Origin: Synergistales bacterium
Lineage (GTDB): Bacteria; Synergistota; Synergistia; Synergistales; Aminobacteriaceae
Assembly: GCA_025997935.1 (NCBI GenBank)
Contig: BNVG01000022.1
Span: 1 to 21,832, forward strand
DNA length: 21,832 bases
Direction of reading: 5' to 3'
Every line of letters begins with the position of its first letter. Position 1 is the stretch's first letter. A model generated the notes under the pieces. It did no database searches. It was not told where the DNA came from and saw only the letters and a program-made list of their open reading frames with translations. Made by a program: the position numbers and the translations under genes. Positions 7,427 to 14,488 of the stretch are shown piece after piece.

Positions 7427-7755
7427 ATGTATCAGCTAAGATTTTCCGGAGCCTTCCGTGATGATGTCAGCGCGGCGGTAAAATATATCAAGAACACGCT
7501 TCAGGCTCCTGTTGCGGCGGGAAGACTTAAAAATGAAGTCAAGAAAACATATAAAGCGCTAAAGGAAACGCCGTTAATATATCCTTTGGCGCATGATGAA
7601 TATCTGGCCACTTTGGGGTTTAGATTTGTAATGGTAAAAAACTATATGTTGTTTTTATCGTTGAGACTGAATTGAACCAGATTTATATTGCAAGATTCTT
7701 GTTTGGCCGCAGAGATTGGGTTAAAAACGCCGGACTTTCGCCCGGCGCTTTTTAG
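7427..7755 (+). CDS. RelE/ParE-superfamily toxin, with one -1 frameshift
   Basis: The first frame (7427-7675) gives 82 residues with a RelE/ParE fold pattern: YQLRFSGAFRDDV, a helical hairpin with AAGRLKNEVKKTYKAL, and GFRFVMVKNYMLF. It then ends abnormally. In the -1 frame, starting at the ATC at 7657, the expected C-terminal strand continues (IVETELNQIYIARFLFGRRDW) to a TAG at 7753-7755, for a total of about 109 residues. The frames meet at five T's (7652-7656, sequence G TTT TTA); one extra T restores the gene. The extended tail is typical of this family, where the Arg-rich end is part of the active or binding surface. The TAG lies inside the T-run of the terminator. The superfamily call is good, but ParE (gyrase) and RelE (mRNA cleavage) activity cannot be told apart here. 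If the shift is real, the toxin may be inactive. Confidence 0.82.
7728..7753. terminator. Bidirectional terminator serving the toxin gene and dctM
   Basis: CGCCGG (7728-7733) pairs with CCGGCG (7742-7747) around eight bases, with AAAAA before and CTTTTT after. It overlaps the last codons of the frameshift-corrected toxin. On the minus strand it is the first terminator after dctM, replacing the one at 6817-6860. Confidence 0.85.
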
Positions 7756-7781
7756 TAAGCAAAAATTTTGCGGTTTACGCT

Positions 7782-7864
7782 TTTTACTTCATCACCGACG
7801 GAAGCCAGACGCTCATGGCCGGGAAAGCGATAGTCAGGACAAGGAAGAAGAGCATCAGAATGAC
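7782..7864 (-). repeat. Right copy of the 83-bp direct repeat (dctM 3' end)
   Basis: Identical to 6876-6958 and 906 bases away. This copy is joined to the intact dctM gene, so the transporter is not disrupted. Recombination between the copies would remove the toxin-antitoxin cassette cleanly and restore dctM next to the terminator at 6817-6860. Confidence 0.95.
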
Positions 7865-9064
7865 GAACGGCCAGACGCCCGTTATTACGTCCCGCATCGT
7901 TATGTCGTCCCGCAAGCCGTTGATTACGTAGAGATTCATACCCACTGGCGGCGTCACCAAGGCCATCGTCATGTTCACGGTCAGGATTATGCCGTACCAT
8001 ATAGGGTCGATATGCAAAACTATCAATAGAGGGGCGACTAACGGCATGGTCAAAAGTATAACGGAGACGGTCTCCAAGATGCAGCCGAGGACGATCATCA
8101 GCGCGTTCATAGCTAAGATGAACATCAAGGGCGTAAGGTTATAGGAAATAACCAAGGCCGTCAGTTTCTGCGGAATCTCAAGCATGGTCATAACCCGCCC
8201 GAACAGAATAGCGCCCGCAACGACCATCGCTATCATGCAACTTGTCCCGACGGATCTAAGACATATTTGTGGCAAGTCCCTGAGGCGTATGGTGCGGTAG
8301 ATAACAAGCGTAACAAAAAGGCTGTACACAAGACCCACGGCGGCGGCCTCCGTAGGTGTAAAGACGCCCGAGTATATTCCGCCCACTATCAGGAAAGGCA
8401 ACATTATGCCCCAGAAGTTCTTTATGGTTATATCAAAGCGCTCTTTCCATGAGGTTTTAGGCATGGGAGTGTAGCCGCCCCTTTTGCTTTTCCAGACCGC
8501 GAAGACTATGAACACGGTGGTTAAAACAAGCCCCGGAACTACGCCGGCGATAAAGAGTTTACCCACGGACACTTCCGTAATTGAACCGTAGAGAATCATG
8601 GGAATGCTTGGCGGAATCAGTATGCCGAGAGTGCCTCCCGCCGCCAAAAGTCCCAATGTGAAACGCTTCTCGTATCCGCGCTCCGTCATGGCGGGGTAAG
8701 CCACCATTCCGATTGTCGCGGCCGTCGCGGCTCCGCTTCCCGTGATAGCCGCGAAGAAAGCGCAGGCAAGGATAGTGGCTATGGCCAGACCGCCGGGCAA
8801 ATGCCTCACCCAGGCGTTCATGACATCGAACAGGTCGTCTCCTATATGTCCGTCTAAAAGCACTTGACTCATCAGAATATAAAGAGGTATGGCTATCAGG
8901 ACAAAGCTGTCCATAGACGTAAAAATAGTGTTGCCGACGATTTTTAGCGGGATGGCGTACTGCAGAATCAAAACTATCGAAGTCAGGCCCAGAGAAAACG
9001 CCACCGGCAACCCCAGCATCAACACAAAGAGAAGTAGCAGGATAACCCATAAAAAACCGCTCAT
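7784..9064 (-). CDS. dctM: TRAP transporter large membrane subunit (DctM)
   Basis: The large permease of a TRAP (tripartite ATP-independent periplasmic) carboxylate importer, driven by an ion gradient. The 426-residue length is standard. The chain is hydrophobic throughout, with about twelve predicted helices and family stretches such as GLPVAFSLGLTSI, ITGSGAATAATIG, GTLGILIPPSIPMILYG and LVTPPVGMNLYV. ATG 9064 overlaps the dctQ stop (ATGA), with GGGGGTG as binding site, so the two are coupled. The last 26 codons are duplicated at 6876-6958. The substrate is not predictable from the permease. Confidence 0.96.
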   Translation of the reverse strand: MSGFLWVILLLLFVLMLGLPVAFSLGLTSIVLILQYAIPLKIVGNTIFTSMDSFVLIAIPLYILMSQVLLDGHIGDDLFDVMNAWVRHLPGGLAIATILACAFFAAITGSGAATAATIGMVAYPAMTERGYEKRFTLGLLAAGGTLGILIPPSIPMILYGSITEVSVGKLFIAGVVPGLVLTTVFIVFAVWKSKRGGYTPMPKTSWKERFDITIKNFWGIMLPFLIVGGIYSGVFTPTEAAAVGLVYSLFVTLVIYRTIRLRDLPQICLRSVGTSCMIAMVVAGAILFGRVMTMLEIPQKLTALVISYNLTPLMFILAMNALMIVLGCILETVSVILLTMPLVAPLLIVLHIDPIWYGIILTVNMTMALVTPPVGMNLYVINGLRDDITMRDVITGVWPFVILMLFFLVLTIAFPAMSVWLPSVMK

Positions 9065-9564
9065 TGCTTGTCACCCCCGTGAGTTAATGCCTGCGCCCTG
9101 TCGGCGATAATGAAAGCGAACTGAAACGTCAGGAGCGCAAACCCCAAGAGAAGAGAACACTGAGGTATCCACATCGGAACGCGCAAAAGCGTCGCGGAGA
9201 CTTTGTGATACTTGAACGAGCTTGCCATAATTTCCCAAGCCTGCCAGGTTACCACGGCGCAGAACGCCATTCCGGCTACGCTTGTCACAATATCCAAGAA
9301 GAGTTGAGCTTTGCGCGGAAGGCGGTCAAAAACAAGGTCTATCCTGACATGCTTCCCCTGCATAAGCGTGTAGGCGCTACCGGCCAGCATCGTCCACATA
9401 AAGATGTACCCGGAGGTCTCCTGCGCCCATATAGTGGGCGAATCAAGGAAATAGCGGCATACAACCTCGTAGGACAATATTAGCCCCATCGTTAAAATGC
9501 CGAGGCCGCAAATATAGCCGATGAGCAAATTAAATTTCTCTACGAAAATCCTGATGTTTTTCAT
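9061..9564 (-). CDS. dctQ: TRAP transporter small membrane subunit (DctQ)
   Basis: A 167-residue protein with four predicted membrane helices and family features: LILSYEVVCRYFLDSPTIWAQE (in pieces: YEVVCRYFLDSP, WAQETSGYIFMW), GKHVRIDLVFDRLP near the middle, and a final helix before a short basic tail. DctQ bridges the permease and the periplasmic binding protein. It starts 20 bases after dctP, with no obvious ribosome binding site, and overlaps dctM by four bases. Translation may depend on coupling to dctP. Confidence 0.93.
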   Translation of the reverse strand: MKNIRIFVEKFNLLIGYICGLGILTMGLILSYEVVCRYFLDSPTIWAQETSGYIFMWTMLAGSAYTLMQGKHVRIDLVFDRLPRKAQLFLDIVTSVAGMAFCAVVTWQAWEIMASSFKYHKVSATLLRVPMWIPQCSLLLGFALLTFQFAFIIADRAQALTHGGDKQ

Positions 9565-9584
9565 GATGTTCGAGTGTGGCGGTA

Positions 9585-10577
9585 CTAATCTGCGCTGACG
9601 GCCAACTCGATAAGTTTTTTGCCAAGGTCGCCGGTCTTGGCCGCAAACGCGTCGCGCACTTTTTGAGTACCCTCCAAAAACGCCTTATGCTCGTCAGCGT
9701 TTAGCTCATAAATTTCGACTCCGGCGGCTTCGATCGCCTTCTGCGCCTCTATTTCAGAATCCGCTATGGCGCCCCTTATCCAGGCCTCGGCGTCCTTACC
9801 GGCTTTCATGACGGCATCCTTATCTTTCTCAGAAAGAGAATCCCACCATTCCAAGTTGCCCTGAACCACAAACTGAGCCGTGCTGTAGTTTGCCAAAGTC
9901 ATGTACTTCTGGACTTCCTCGATTTTGCGCGATACGGCCGCAGGCATACCTGTAGTCGCGCCGTCCATTGTGCCGCGCTGAAGCGCCATGTACATCTCGG
10001 AAGAACTCATAACGGTCGGGGCCGCGCCGAGCGTCTGAAGCGTCTCCGCGTCGGAGCCGCTGAAGGAGCGCATGGTCAGACCTTTCATATCGTCGGGCTT
10101 TTTGATCGTGCGCTTGTTGTTGAAGAACTGGATATAACCGTAGTCAACCCAGAACAGGTTTTTCACACCCTTGGCCTCGCACTCTTTGTCTAATGCCTCC
10201 GCCACGCCAGCGTCAAGGAACTTCTTGATGGAGCTGAGGTCTTTGAAGATGAACGGCATATCGAAAACGTCGATAACCGGTATCATGCCCGACCATTTGT
10301 TCGTGGCCACAAGGCCCACTTCGACAAGGGCGTCCTGCAAAGCGTCGACTATCTCTGTATCCTTATAGAGCTGCGCCGAGTCGAAAATTTTACACGTCAC
10401 CTCACCGCCGGAATACTCCGCCACTTTTTCGGCAAACAGTACAAGTCCCTTAGAGACGTGGTGAGAAGGCGGAAACTGATTTGACAGCTTAAACTCGCTC
10501 TTCGCCAAAGCGACGCCCGCATACGATAAAACAAACGCGGCAACCAACACTGCAAACACACCCAAATACTTCTTCAT
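9585..10577 (-). CDS. dctP: TRAP transporter periplasmic solute-binding protein (DctP)
   Basis: A 330-residue extracytoplasmic binding protein. It has a clear signal peptide (KKYLGVFAVLVAAFVLSYAG followed by VALA, cleavage near residue 25). Family features follow: FKLSNQFPPSHHVSKG, FDSAQLYKDTEIVDALQDA, and the ligand-binding region with LTMRSFSGSDAETLQTLGAAP and LQRGTMDGATTG, where the conserved Arg that binds the substrate carboxylate lies in MRSF. GGAGGG precedes ATG 10577. It is the first gene of dctPQM. The 97-base gap from leuB has no clear terminator, only a loose AACGGC/GCCGTT inverted repeat (10621-10626, 10651-10656), so read-through from leuCDB is possible. The substrate is probably an organic or keto acid, but this is not shown by the sequence. 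Confidence 0.95.
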   Translation of the reverse strand: MKKYLGVFAVLVAAFVLSYAGVALAKSEFKLSNQFPPSHHVSKGLVLFAEKVAEYSGGEVTCKIFDSAQLYKDTEIVDALQDALVEVGLVATNKWSGMIPVIDVFDMPFIFKDLSSIKKFLDAGVAEALDKECEAKGVKNLFWVDYGYIQFFNNKRTIKKPDDMKGLTMRSFSGSDAETLQTLGAAPTVMSSSEMYMALQRGTMDGATTGMPAAVSRKIEEVQKYMTLANYSTAQFVVQGNLEWWDSLSEKDKDAVMKAGKDAEAWIRGAIADSEIEAQKAIEAAGVEIYELNADEHKAFLEGTQKVRDAFAAKTGDLGKKLIELAVSAD

Positions 10578-10674
10578 AACGAAACCCTCCTAATTTTAAT
10601 ATGGCGCAAAGATAACATATAACGGCAACGGTAATAATACATCATAAACAGCCGTTTTGACCCCGTGATTTAAG

Positions 10675-11802
10675 TCAGACAATTTTCCGCGCTACGCCGT
10701 CGCCCGCCGCCTGACAGGTATGATTGCCGCCAAGCTCTATTGGTTTCTCCGAAGCGTCGCCCGAGAGATACGACGACACCGCCGCGTCGATGGCCTTCGC
10801 GCCGGCGCTTTCGCCGATGTGGTCAAGCATCATCGACGCGCTTATGATGGCCGCCAATGGGTTGGCTTTGCCTGTCCCAACTATATCCGGCGCGGAACCG
10901 TGGACGGGCTCAAACATGGAGAGCTTGTCCCCGATGTTGCCGCCCGCGCCCAAGCCAAGGCCGCCCGTCAAAGCCGACAGAAGGTCGCTCACTATATCGC
11001 CGAAGAGGTTAGGGCACAAAATCACGCCATAGGCCGCCGGCGTCCGTGCGAGTTGGTAGCACATCGCGTCCACGTTTTGAATTTTGAGCGAAATCTCCTG
11101 ATATTCCTCAGCCACTCTCTTTGTCTCCTCGTCCAAGAAGCCGTAGAGAAACGGAACGGCGTTGGCCTTGCTCGCCAATGTGACTTTATCCTCGCCGCGC
11201 TTTTTGGCCAAATCGAAAGCGTAGCGCGTCACGCGTTCTATCCCGGGCCTTGTAAGAGCGCCTATCTGCAAAGCGGCGGGAAACTCACATGAAAAATCAG
11301 CCTTCAAGTGTCCGGCTACGTCATAAAGTCCGCGCTTCGCCTCAAATGGAGCGTCAAAGCGGCCGTTTTCAGACACGGCGCCAATGCCCATATAAAAATC
11401 TTCGGTGTTCTCCCGCACAACGACAGAGTCTATTACCGAGCCGTCCTTCAACGGCACAGGGCAAGGCACGCTCTGAAAGCTCCGCGCCGGACGCAAGTTG
11501 ATATACTGGTCAAAGTGAAAGCGCAGCGTCAGCAGTATCCCGCGCTCTAAGATGCCGGGCTTAACGGACGGGTCGCCCACAGCGCCCAAAAGCATCGCGT
11601 CGCATTTTCCCATTTCGTCAAGCGCGGAGGCGGGGAGGATTTCACCGGTTTTGTTGTAGTGAGCCGCTCCGAAAGGATATTTCACCCACTCGACTTTGAA
11701 GCTGTGGCGTTCGCCTGCCGCCTCTACGACTTTGACCGCCTCGGCGCTCACCTCGGGGCCGATTCCGTCTCCGGGTAAAAGCGCGATAGAGTAGTTTTTC
11801 AT
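10675..11802 (-). CDS. leuB: 3-Isopropylmalate dehydrogenase (isocitrate/isopropylmalate dehydrogenase family)
   Basis: Oxidatively decarboxylates 3-isopropylmalate with NAD+ in leucine synthesis. The 375 residues begin with IALLPGDGIGPEV. The substrate loop is ERGILLTLRFHFDQYINLRP. Next comes VVRENTEDFYMGIG, then the metal-binding CPNLFGDIVSDLLSAL and the NAD-binding FEPVHGSAPDIVG. The DQYINLRP form of the loop also occurs in tartrate/malate-type members, so the family alone would leave some doubt. Its place behind leuC and leuD and under a leucine attenuator makes LeuB the best call. An AGGTG site precedes ATG 11802, nine bases after the leuD stop. Confidence 0.92.
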   Translation of the reverse strand: MKNYSIALLPGDGIGPEVSAEAVKVVEAAGERHSFKVEWVKYPFGAAHYNKTGEILPASALDEMGKCDAMLLGAVGDPSVKPGILERGILLTLRFHFDQYINLRPARSFQSVPCPVPLKDGSVIDSVVVRENTEDFYMGIGAVSENGRFDAPFEAKRGLYDVAGHLKADFSCEFPAALQIGALTRPGIERVTRYAFDLAKKRGEDKVTLASKANAVPFLYGFLDEETKRVAEEYQEISLKIQNVDAMCYQLARTPAAYGVILCPNLFGDIVSDLLSALTGGLGLGAGGNIGDKLSMFEPVHGSAPDIVGTGKANPLAAIISASMMLDHIGESAGAKAIDAAVSSYLSGDASEKPIELGGNHTCQAAGDGVARKIV

Positions 11803-11811
11803 GAGTCACAC

Positions 11812-12321
11812 CTAAGCGCTCTTGGCCTTGAGACGCTCGCGCACCCAGGGGACAAGGCCGCCTTTGTCTATAAGGTCACGCAAAAACTGCGGAAACGGAC
11901 GCGCCGGCCAGGATTTTCCCTTGGTTTTGTCGGTGATTACGCCCTTTTCCAAATTGACCTCAACGGCGTCGCCTTTCTCTATCTCCTTTATCGCCTCGGG
12001 ACACTCGAGAATCGGAAGGCCGACGTTTATGGCGTTACGGAAAAAAATCCTGGCGTAAGACGCCGCTATGACGCACGACACGCCCGCGCCCGCGATGGCG
12101 AGCGGCGCGTGCTCGCGGCTTGAGCCGCAACCGAAGTTGTTGCCGGCCACGATAATATCGCCTTTCTTCACGTCCTTCACAAAAGTCGCGTCGATGTCCT
12201 CCATGCAGTGGACGGCCAGCTCCGACGGTACGCTCGTGGAAAGGTAGCGCGCCGGTATAATGACGTCGGTGTCCACGTTGTCCCCGTATTTCCAGACAGA
12301 ACCCTCAAGTATGGTTTGCAT
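11812..12321 (-). CDS. leuD: 3-Isopropylmalate dehydratase small subunit
   Basis: The small (swivel) subunit of isopropylmalate isomerase. The 169-residue length matches the compact archaeal/bacterial type paired with a LeuC of about 420 residues, not the ~200-residue enterobacterial form. Visible motifs are YGDNVDTDVIIPARYL, where the loop after PARYL sets substrate choice, and the signature NFGCGSSREHAP. The start is ATG 12321 with a modest GGAAGAG site. Homologues in this group can also be homoaconitase subunits; the leucine-rich leader upstream argues for the leucine pathway. Confidence 0.95.
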   Translation of the reverse strand: MQTILEGSVWKYGDNVDTDVIIPARYLSTSVPSELAVHCMEDIDATFVKDVKKGDIIVAGNNFGCGSSREHAPLAIAGAGVSCVIAASYARIFFRNAINVGLPILECPEAIKEIEKGDAVEVNLEKGVITDKTKGKSWPARPFPQFLRDLIDKGGLVPWVRERLKAKSA

Positions 12322-12341
12322 TTATATTCTCTTCCTTCCTC

Positions 12342-13598
12342 TTATATCTCTCTCGGGTCGGCGACGCGGCCAAGGATTGCGCTCGCCGCCGCCACGCTCG
12401 GGCCCGCCAGTATAATCTCGCTCTTTGGGCTACCCATGCGCCCGACGAAGTTGCGGTTGCTCGTGGAGACGCAGCGTTCGCCTCCGGCCAAAATCCCCAT
12501 ATACCCCCCAAGGCACGGCCCGCAAGTCGGCGTGCATACCACCGCCCCCGCCTCGGTCAAATCCCTTATATACCCCCTCTCAAGAGAGACGTTATAAACA
12601 TTATAGGACGCAGGTATGACTATGAGCCTCACGCGGTCGTGAACCTTGCGCCCCTTGAGGATTTTCACGGCCTGCTCAATGTCGGACAGACGCCCGTTTG
12701 TGCAGGAGCCGATGAAAACCTGGTCTATTTGCATATCCTTGCAGTCTTTGGCCGCTCTGACGTTCTCGGGCAAGTGGGGGAGGGCCACAACGGGTTCTAG
12801 CTTATCCAAGTCTATTGTGACGGTCTTGGCGTACTTTGCGCCCTCGTCGGGGTAAGCCGGCGTGTATTTGCGCTTTGCGCGGGAGCTTACGTAGTTCAGT
12901 GTGGTTTCGTCCGGTACGAAAAGGCCGGTTTTTCCGCCGGCCTCTATGGCCATATTGGACATTGTCATGCGCCCGTCGAGCGGCAAGTCTGACAGCGCCT
13001 TACCATGAAACTCCAAAGCCATATAGCGCGCGCCTTCGACGCCGAGCTTGCCTATAACGGCCAAAATCAGATCCTTACCGCATACCCATTCCGAGAGTTT
13101 TCCGTCAAAATTGACTCGGCAGGTTTCGGGGACTCTCAGCCAAGTCTCGCCAAGCGCCCAGGCCGCCGCGAGGTCTGTTGAGCCTACGCCCGTGGCGAGA
13201 GCGCCGAGAGCGCCGCCCGTACAAGTATGGCTGTCCGCGCCCAATATTATCTCGCCCGGCAAAATATACCCCTGCTCCGGCAAAAACGCGTGCTCCACGC
13301 CCACGCGCCCAACCTCCCAAAAGAGCAGTTTCTGCTCGCGCGCGAAGTCGCGGCAAATCTTTGCCTGTTCCGCCGAAGCGATGTCCTTGTTCGGCGAGAA
13401 GTGGTCGAGCAAAACCGCGCAGCGCTCCGGGTCAAAAACATTCTTGGCCCCCATGTTCCTCATTTCCTTGATAGACGGCGGGGCCGTGATGTCATTAGCG
13501 AAAGCGAAATCCACGCTTACGCCGCAGATATTTCCGGCTTCGACCTTATCCTTGCTGTGAAGCGCGATTATAGCCTCCGCCATTGTGTAGTTGCTCAT
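12342..13598 (-). CDS. leuC: 3-Isopropylmalate dehydratase large subunit
   Basis: The aconitase-family subunit that isomerises 2- to 3-isopropylmalate using a [4Fe-4S] cluster. The 418 residues are typical of the compact LeuC type. The cluster Cys are at 299 (IGSCTNGR), 359 and 362 (TCGPCLGG). HTCTGGALGALATGVGSTD is the other strongly conserved segment (in pieces: DSHTCTGGALG, GVGSTDLA). AAGGAGGG precedes ATG 13598; a two-codon ATG-GTA-TGA overlaps the start and is probably trivial. It is the first structural gene of leuCDB, and no leuA is visible in the window. Expression is predicted to be controlled by the attenuator at 13638-13828. Confidence 0.96.
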   Translation of the reverse strand: MSNYTMAEAIIALHSKDKVEAGNICGVSVDFAFANDITAPPSIKEMRNMGAKNVFDPERCAVLLDHFSPNKDIASAEQAKICRDFAREQKLLFWEVGRVGVEHAFLPEQGYILPGEIILGADSHTCTGGALGALATGVGSTDLAAAWALGETWLRVPETCRVNFDGKLSEWVCGKDLILAVIGKLGVEGARYMALEFHGKALSDLPLDGRMTMSNMAIEAGGKTGLFVPDETTLNYVSSRAKRKYTPAYPDEGAKYAKTVTIDLDKLEPVVALPHLPENVRAAKDCKDMQIDQVFIGSCTNGRLSDIEQAVKILKGRKVHDRVRLIVIPASYNVYNVSLERGYIRDLTEAGAVVCTPTCGPCLGGYMGILAGGERCVSTSNRNFVGRMGSPKSEIILAGPSVAAASAILGRVADPREI

Positions 13599-13637
13599 AC
13601 CATAAAGCCCTCCTTAAAATGTTGAAAACTAAACCAC

Positions 13638-13671
13638 AAAAAAGGGAACCCGAACATTTGTCCGGATTCCC
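13638..13671 (-). terminator. Leucine attenuator terminator
   Basis: Read on the minus strand, GGGAATCCG (13671-13663) pairs with CGGGTTCCC (13652-13644) over nine pairs, one of them G-U, with a ten-base loop. Six U's (13643-13638) follow. It lies between the leader peptide and leuC, so it would stop transcription before leuCDB when leucine is plentiful. Confidence 0.9.
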
Positions 13672-13741
13672 GCTTTTCGTCTTTGTCCTCGTTTTTGACT
13701 TTGCAATGTCAAAAAACGCCGACCCACAAAAAGGGAATCCG
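13663..13741 (-). promoter_or_regulatory. Antiterminator of the leucine attenuator
   Basis: On the minus strand CGGATTCCC (13741-13733), inside the leader coding region just after the Leu codons, is a perfect nine-base complement of GGGAATCCG (13671-13663), the first arm of the terminator. Pairing of these two would prevent the terminator. Between them is a second hairpin (GTCAAAAAACG, 13708-13718, with CGTTTTTGAC, 13690-13699) that contains the leader stop codon. Confidence 0.85.
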
Positions 13742-13828
13742 CGCGCAAAGTCCGAGGAGGAGGAGAAGGCTGTAACTTAAATTAGCTCCGTGGTTAATAA
13801 ACATGGGTCTTGTTTCGCTTATGTTCAT
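13709..13828 (-). CDS. leuL: Leucine operon leader peptide
   Basis: A 39-codon reading frame starting at ATG 13828 after a good GGAGGAAGG site. It ends with TGA at 13711-13709. Codons 21-25 are CTT CTC CTC CTC CTC, five Leu codons in a row, followed by Gly and another Leu (CTT, codon 27). Its position is 55 or so bases downstream of a strong promoter, with overlapping antiterminator and terminator arms and leuCDB behind. This is the classical layout of a ribosome-mediated attenuation leader. The peptide itself need have no function. Scarce charged Leu-tRNA would stall the ribosome at codons 21-27, leaving arm A (13733-13741) free to form the antiterminator. No similarity to the E. coli leader sequence is needed or claimed. 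Confidence 0.9.
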   Translation of the reverse strand: MNISETRPMFINHGANLSYSLLLLLGLCARIPFLWVGVF

Positions 13829-13890
13829 AACACGCCTTCCTCCGTTTCCTTCAAAAAATAAATTAGTAAAACCTCAATCAACGATTCAGA

Positions 13891-13919
13891 ATTGTAAAGC
13901 AAAGATGTGAGGACGTCAA
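13891..13919 (-). promoter_or_regulatory. Promoter of the leuL-leuCDB operon
   Basis: On the minus strand TTGACG (13919-13914), a 17-base spacer and TACAAT (13896-13891) form a near-consensus sigma70 promoter. Transcription would start near 13884, about 55 bases before the leader ATG. Confidence 0.87.
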
Positions 13920-14021
13920 GTAGTTATCGCTTTTCGCTGTCACCCGTCTTTGATAATGTCCTCCTACCAATCCGCGATCTATAGGGATTTAATCTATTAG
14001 AATCTTAGATTTGAAAAAGCG

Positions 14022-14047
14022 AAAAACCCGCTTGATTGCGGGTTTTT
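14022..14047. terminator. Terminator of the tRNA operon
   Basis: A perfect ten-base inverted repeat, AAAAACCCGC (14022-14031) and GCGGGTTTTT (14038-14047), with loop TTGATT. It lies 33 bases after the 3' end of tRNA-Gly and would work on either strand. Confidence 0.9.
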
Positions 14048-14079
14048 CGGATTGATTCGGATTGGTTTAGAGAAGGTAA

Positions 14080-14155
14080 TGGAGCGGGAAACGGGGTTCG
14101 AACCCGCGACCTACGGCTTGGAAGGCCATCGCTCTACCAGTTGAGCTATTCCCGC
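14080..14155 (-). tRNA. tRNA-Gly (anticodon TCC)
   Basis: The 76-base gene folds as a cloverleaf: acceptor GCGGGAA with TTCCCGC, D-arm AGCTCAACTGGTAGAGC, anticodon stem ATGGC/GCCGT around CTTCCAA, and T-loop GGTTCGAACCC. CCA is encoded (14082-14080). It is the third gene of a tRNA operon. Confidence 0.96.
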
Positions 14156-14196
14156 AAAAACATTTCACCGCATCACTCGGCGTCCGAGCGGCTAAC

Positions 14197-14274
14197 TGGT
14201 CGGGGCGAAAGGATTCGAACCTTCGACCCCCTGCTCCCAAAGCAGGTGCGCTAACCAGGCTGCGCTACGCCCCG
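14197..14274 (-). tRNA. tRNA-Pro (anticodon TGG)
   Basis: The cloverleaf has acceptor CGGGGCG with CGCCCCG, anticodon stem CCTGC/GCAGG around TTTGGGA, and a T-arm AGGTTCGAATCCT. CCA is encoded at 14199-14197. The C1-G72 acceptor start is typical of bacterial tRNA-Pro. Confidence 0.96.
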
Positions 14275-14307
14275 TGATGTTACGCCTGAAACCAAACACA
14301 AAAACAA

Positions 14308-14383
14308 TGGTGGAGCTGATGAGATTCGAACTCACGACCTCTTCCGTGCGAGGGAAGCGCGCTCCCAACTGCGCTACAGCCCC
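14308..14383 (-). tRNA. tRNA-Ala (anticodon CGC)
   Basis: The cloverleaf has acceptor GGGGCTG with CAGCTCC, including the G3-U70 pair that identifies alanine tRNAs. The anticodon stem CTTCC/GGAAG encloses CTCGCAC, giving anticodon CGC. CCA is encoded at 14310-14308. It is the first gene of the operon. Confidence 0.95.
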
Positions 14384-14429
14384 TTCTCAACAAACTTTCC
14401 AAACAAACTCGCACAAAACAACAAGAGGT

Positions 14430-14458
14430 ATTCTATACGCGATAAGAACCCTTGTCAA
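14430..14458 (-). promoter_or_regulatory. Promoter of the tRNA operon
   Basis: On the minus strand TTGACA (14458-14453), a 17-base spacer and TAGAAT (14435-14430) are an almost perfect sigma70 promoter. It is placed about 40 bases before tRNA-Ala. Confidence 0.92.
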
Positions 14459-14488
14459 GTCAGTAAATTTACAATTTAGGCAAGGAAA

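Noticed and set aside
7688..8029. A 113-codon plus-strand frame starting inside the toxin tail and running into dctM
   Set aside because: It lies antisense to the conserved dctM C-terminus, and its start lies in the true toxin tail in another frame.
13105..13625. Several overlapping frames on both strands inside leuC
   Set aside because: All are shadows of leuC, whose cluster cysteines and family motifs are unambiguous.
14080..14383. The tRNA cluster as an attachment site for an integrated element
   Set aside because: No integrase and no repeated tRNA 3' end were found nearby; the tRNAs form an ordinary operon with promoter and terminator.
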